A stretch of 64,000 bases of DNA, taken from the NCBI RefSeq assembly GCF_037975245.1, contig NC_092580.1, forward strand, positions 28,049,501 through 28,113,500. The letters run 5' to 3'. Position numbers and translations under genes: made by a program. The first letter of the stretch is position 1. Each line of letters begins with the position of its first letter. Source of the DNA: Apostichopus japonicus (lineage: Eukaryota > Echinodermata > Holothuroidea > Aspidochirotida > Stichopodidae). The notes beneath the pieces were generated by a model, which was given only the letters and a program-made list of their open reading frames with translations, searched no databases and was not told the DNA's origin. Shown here piece after piece: positions 60,390-64,000 of this stretch.

Positions 60390-60871
60390 AGTGGGCCTAT
60401 ACGGGAAAGAACATGGGAGGAGGGGCCAATTTTTTTTTTTATATCAAACACACCAAATTCTACGCAACACAAAATGAATAAATATGGGTAGCCAATTTAG
60501 GGCTGTGGGTTTTCGTTTAAAGACCTAAACGTTTAAACGGCCGGTTTTTCGTTCGTTTAAACGTTCGCGAAAATCGCGAAAAATGGTTTTAGTACCGAAA
60601 TCGGTCTTTTCCGACCGAATTACGGTACTATTTTTTATTTTAAGAAAACCGAAATGTGAATTGCAAATACTGAAAAAAAAAACAAAGCTTCCATCCATCA
60701 TTTGTTGACTTTGGTTTCTCCTATTTACTGTTCTTTTCGCAATGTGAAAGTAAATGCAACAAGAGAAAGCTTTTCTGCTAGACGACATTATCAGCTACGA
60801 TCTTCACACGCTATATACCAGTGCTGAGTGCCAAAACTAGGCCTAACATTAGGCTATGCAGTCCTTATATG

Positions 60872-62092
60872 CATGGGCGGCGATCCTGGGGGGGATGGGG
60901 GGATATATCCCCCCCATGAAAATGGGTGGAGGGGATGTAATACACCATATCCCCCCCACCAAATGCCAGGAATAAGAATATTTTCATGCCTACATTTATG
61001 CATCATCGTGAATGTACGGCTCTTTTTTAGCTTCATTTCTCGCCTACCATAAACGCAGTGCGATCTTTTCAAATAAACCGTCTTTATAAAGCAAGAATAG
61101 TTGACTGTAGGCTTCATTGGCCCTATAACAACAAAATGTATTATTGCGCCCACGGTATTGATATAGTACATATATGCACCCTCATAGTATTCATATAGGC
61201 CCTATAGTAGGCCTACACACGTACATGTTCCCTCGAACAGCTGAGAATCTCATGTTACCGGGGTAATGCTTAATTAGGGGCGTCGGAGCGGTTCGTCGGA
61301 CCAATATTCACGGCGCAACAAAAAAAGGAGAAAAAAAGTAGCACTAAGAAGAAAAAAAGGCAAAAAATAAAGAACCAAAATGAAACATACTTCAAAATGT
61401 GGTTCAAAAGATTAATCGGGTACAAAAACAGACAAGGGAGAATGCACAGAAGAAAAGCTCGGGAAGTGCCATTTCCTGCAATCTGGGAGGCATTTTATCA
61501 AAATTTTCTCCATTACGCTACGCGCCAACCAATGGTGGCGCGTAGCGTAGTTTGACCTTCCAAACGTCCCCCCCCCCCCCCGATAATTATGGTAGATGGC
61601 CAAACTCTGATCTTCCGTACCAATCCCAAATAGCTTCCGACGCCCCTGTTAATACACGTACGTTTCACCTGGATGCCCTAGCAATCGGTACCTAGGAATG
61701 TAACTATGTGTAATTGTGTATTGCATGTGTATAGGCCTATAATAGCCTGCATGAGGCCATTTTCTTCATCGAATAATATAAAGAGCTCTCGAACATTCTA
61801 ACGTAGCGCCTGAAACAAGATTGGCAGGTGCAATTTTCCCAAAATAACACCCAAAATTAAAAAAAAAAGTATTTTGGATCCTGATTATGAGATATTTCGG
61901 ACATGATATCCCTATTTTAAAGTTGGGTATATGCCGCTTGGAAACCTCGGCAAGTGCCGTTTCCGGCCATCTAGAGGGTTTGTTAATCCCCAAATTTTCT
62001 TGTACGCTTCGCGCCAACTCATGGTGGCGCTACGCTTAGATAGTGAACAAGGTCATATCCCCCCCACTCGGAAGTACGGATCGCCGCCCATG
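60872..62092. mobile_element. hAT-like non-autonomous element, 1221 bp, nested
   Basis: Perfect 15-bp inverted ends CATGGGCGGCGATCC / GGATCGCCGCCCATG and a perfect 8-bp target duplication CTTATATG (60864-60871, 62093-62100). Non-coding. The hairpin module is at 62003-62038. It contains a further TIR element at 61276-61647. Confidence 0.88.
61276..61647. mobile_element. Inner TIR element, 372 bp
   Basis: Ends AGGGGCGTCGGAGC and GCTTCCGACGCCCCT are nearly symmetric. The target duplication is unclear (ttaat-like on both sides). It contains the phrase gaagtgccatttcctgcaat and the hairpin module at 61513-61550, as in the CAGTGG MITEs. Confidence 0.75.
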
Positions 62093-62747
62093 CTTATATG
62101 CGTGAATCAGTTTGGTGACGAATATCATACATTGTATGATCCTGTAAACTTGAAATTATCTATATATTGTATAAATGTTGCCAGCCATTGCATTGAGAAT
62201 TCAAATTTTTTTTGTTTTTATGTGTTGTGTTGTAAATGAAGAACCTGTTAACACAGTTGACAGGATTTATTTTTATTACATGAATTTCTTAAACTCGAAT
62301 CATTGACAGGATTTGTTTTAATAGATCCTTAAACAGAGAGGACATCGATTAATAAGAATGTTGAAATCCGACTGAAAAAGGAGACTGGTTGCTGATCTCC
62401 TTTAGTGTTGTCCTTTAGAAGTGTCACAGTTCAACCTGAAAAACTATGAATAATTTTTAGAACATGCATGAAATGAGACAAAATTGATCTCCATCATAAA
62501 GGAAATCAACATGCCCAATGAAAACTGATGTTTTAGAGGGACTCTTTTTGTAGGCTATACCACTTTTATTGCGAAATAAAGAAAAAATTTTAGAACAAAA
62601 ACCTGCCTATAGCCGTCCCTTTAAGTACTTATTATACCTACGAACTGACGTGAATTATCTCCACCTTGGCATCCCATAGGATTGATGATGACGTCAGTTG
62701 AGTGTTGCAGAAAATTAATGAGGTACCGACACCATCATTTGATTCAG

Positions 62748-62900
62748 ATACTCCATACAGCTATGATCGCAAGATAGCGCAGTATCGATAAAACGCGCAA
62801 GACGGGCCTTGCGCAATCTTAAGATCGGTGCGCAATTATAGGATCCTAAGAACGCGCAGCGCAATCTTAAGATAGCGCAGATCGGTAAATTGCGCGGAAC
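62748..62900 (-). repeat. Right 153-bp inverted repeat arm
   Basis: Mirror of 60237-60389, with no difference seen by eye. Confidence 0.93.
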
Positions 62901-64000
62901 ATATCCATAAACCATTCGAAAGAATATAGACACAAACAGACGGTTCCTATTGCTTTATACACGTTTATTCCGTGTTTCAGTTTTGTATTTCAATATTACA
63001 TATTCATATCACTTGCATTCCGCAATTAAATTGCAAAGTGGGTGCACACATATTTTGCTATGTTTGCGCGTATGAGAGATGTTATATATATATCACAATA
63101 AAAAGAAGCGTTGTCATTTTTACAGTCAGCAATTTTTTCAGACCTTACGAACAATGATTTCCCTACAAAACCACACATAGCCGTAGCACTTCCACAGATG
63201 CCCAGTTTTGAGACCGTATATCTGCATGTAGGCATATAATGTCATACGGCATCCCTTGGCTCTATACTAGCAACTATACCTAAGTATACTATACTAACTA
63301 TACTAGCAATACTTAAGTATACTTAAGTAAGTTACTTTGTACATGAATAATTTATACCTAGCGTCTATGTTTCTCATCCTACACGCCCCCTGCAGAGAAC
63401 AAAAAGTCTATCACATCCTAAAAAGTTAAAGGATTGACTTTAGTTCGAATTTAAGCCTTAATATGTTATACTCTAAGAACTCAAAAAGAAACATTTTGGT
63501 GCTAGTGATGTTCCAATAACTACTTCGGTTCTCAAAATATTCTAAACCTCTGGAATGCTCCTTTGGGGCTTTTAAGTGATGATGATATCGACTTCTCAGC
63601 TCAGACTTAAACGGTTATCCATTATTTGAATAAATTCTAATCATCAAACGTGTTCTTTTATCTCCATGTAAACGACAACACCTGGATGACATCCAATGCT
63701 CTATTTGTCATTGACACTGTTCCTATGCATTGTTAACATGTTATTTCAGGCCGTAAATATCCTTTTTTTTTCTCTATTGAGCTTTGTAGAGCATCTGAGG
63801 AACTGACCTAATGGTCTGTGTATTAGACTTAGTAGTCCAGTCACTTTCGTTGACTAGCCTCGAATGTCTAAAGGCAGGCGCGTAGCCAATTGGGGGCGAA
63901 GTGGGCAGCAGCCCCCCCCCCCCCCCTTGAGCATATTTTTTGTATATTTTTATGATATCGCTAGTTATTTCAAAAGAGAAATGCTAAGATGCAACTTACA
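62901..64000. other. Intergenic tail of the window
   Basis: No gene. A TATACTAA/CTTAAGTATA-type simple repeat lies at 63262-63330. From about 63875 (ggcgcgtagcc, then a C15 run) the left end of another element similar to the MITEs begins and is cut by the window edge. Confidence 0.45.

Larger units (their letters stand above)
60237..62900. mobile_element. 2.66-kb element bounded by 153-bp identical inverted repeats
   Basis: 60237-60389 and the reverse complement of 62748-62900 read identically over 153 bp. Extending one base gives TG...CA ends (TGTTCCGCGC...), flanked on both sides by tatc, a possible short target duplication. The arms are rich in TTGCGC and in the palindrome-containing ATCTTAAGATTGCGC, each repeated within an arm. 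The interior has no transposase. It holds the nested hAT-like element 60872-62092. The superfamily is unknown. Confidence 0.88.

Noticed and set aside
60273-62933. Two similar small frames on opposite strands (about 72 residues each)
   Set aside because: They are the same inverted-repeat arm read twice, with no homology or start context.

Overview
This is a eukaryotic nuclear window from a metazoan: AT-rich, with GT-AG introns, long introns full of tandem repeats, tRNA-derived SINEs and small non-autonomous DNA transposons. The two genes and the repeat types suggest a non-vertebrate deuterostome, most likely an echinoderm. A sea cucumber is my best guess, but I cannot prove it from sequence alone.

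Gene 1 (1-9382, + strand) is the 3' part of a SETD5/KMT2E (MLL5, fly UpSET) family chromatin gene. The PHD and SET exons would lie upstream of the window. Seven coding exons joined in phase give 887 residues of the disordered, proline-rich C-terminal half, including the family motif VSLLEYRKRK at an exon start. One intron carries a duplicated segment whose other copy surrounds a real exon.

Gene 2 (16403-53615, + strand) is a complete ELAPOR1/ELAPOR2 (KIAA1324/EIG121) homologue. Twenty-two coding exons keep phase throughout and give 1006 residues, close to the roughly 1010-1030 of the human proteins. The protein has a signal peptide, cysteine-rich repeats, an MRH-type lectin-like domain, one membrane span and an acidic tail with a tyrosine sorting motif. 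Its introns hold at least nine tandem arrays, the largest about 57 copies of a 50-bp unit.

The 9.4-16.3 kb intergenic stretch holds two small terminal-inverted-repeat elements and a foldback. The 57.9-64 kb stretch has no gene I can support. It holds a triple-nested structure: two identical 153-bp inverted repeats enclose a hAT-like element with a perfect 8-bp target duplication, which encloses a third inverted-repeat element. Several of these small elements have different ends but share one internal hairpin module.

The genes do not obviously work together. One product is nuclear and chromatin-related, the other is an endosome/lysosome/secretory membrane protein. Their adjacency may be a trace of ancient linkage, because human KMT2E and ELAPOR2 both lie on 7q21-22. 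I found no undescribed multi-gene system. The novelty is in the repeats and in how they touch splice sites.
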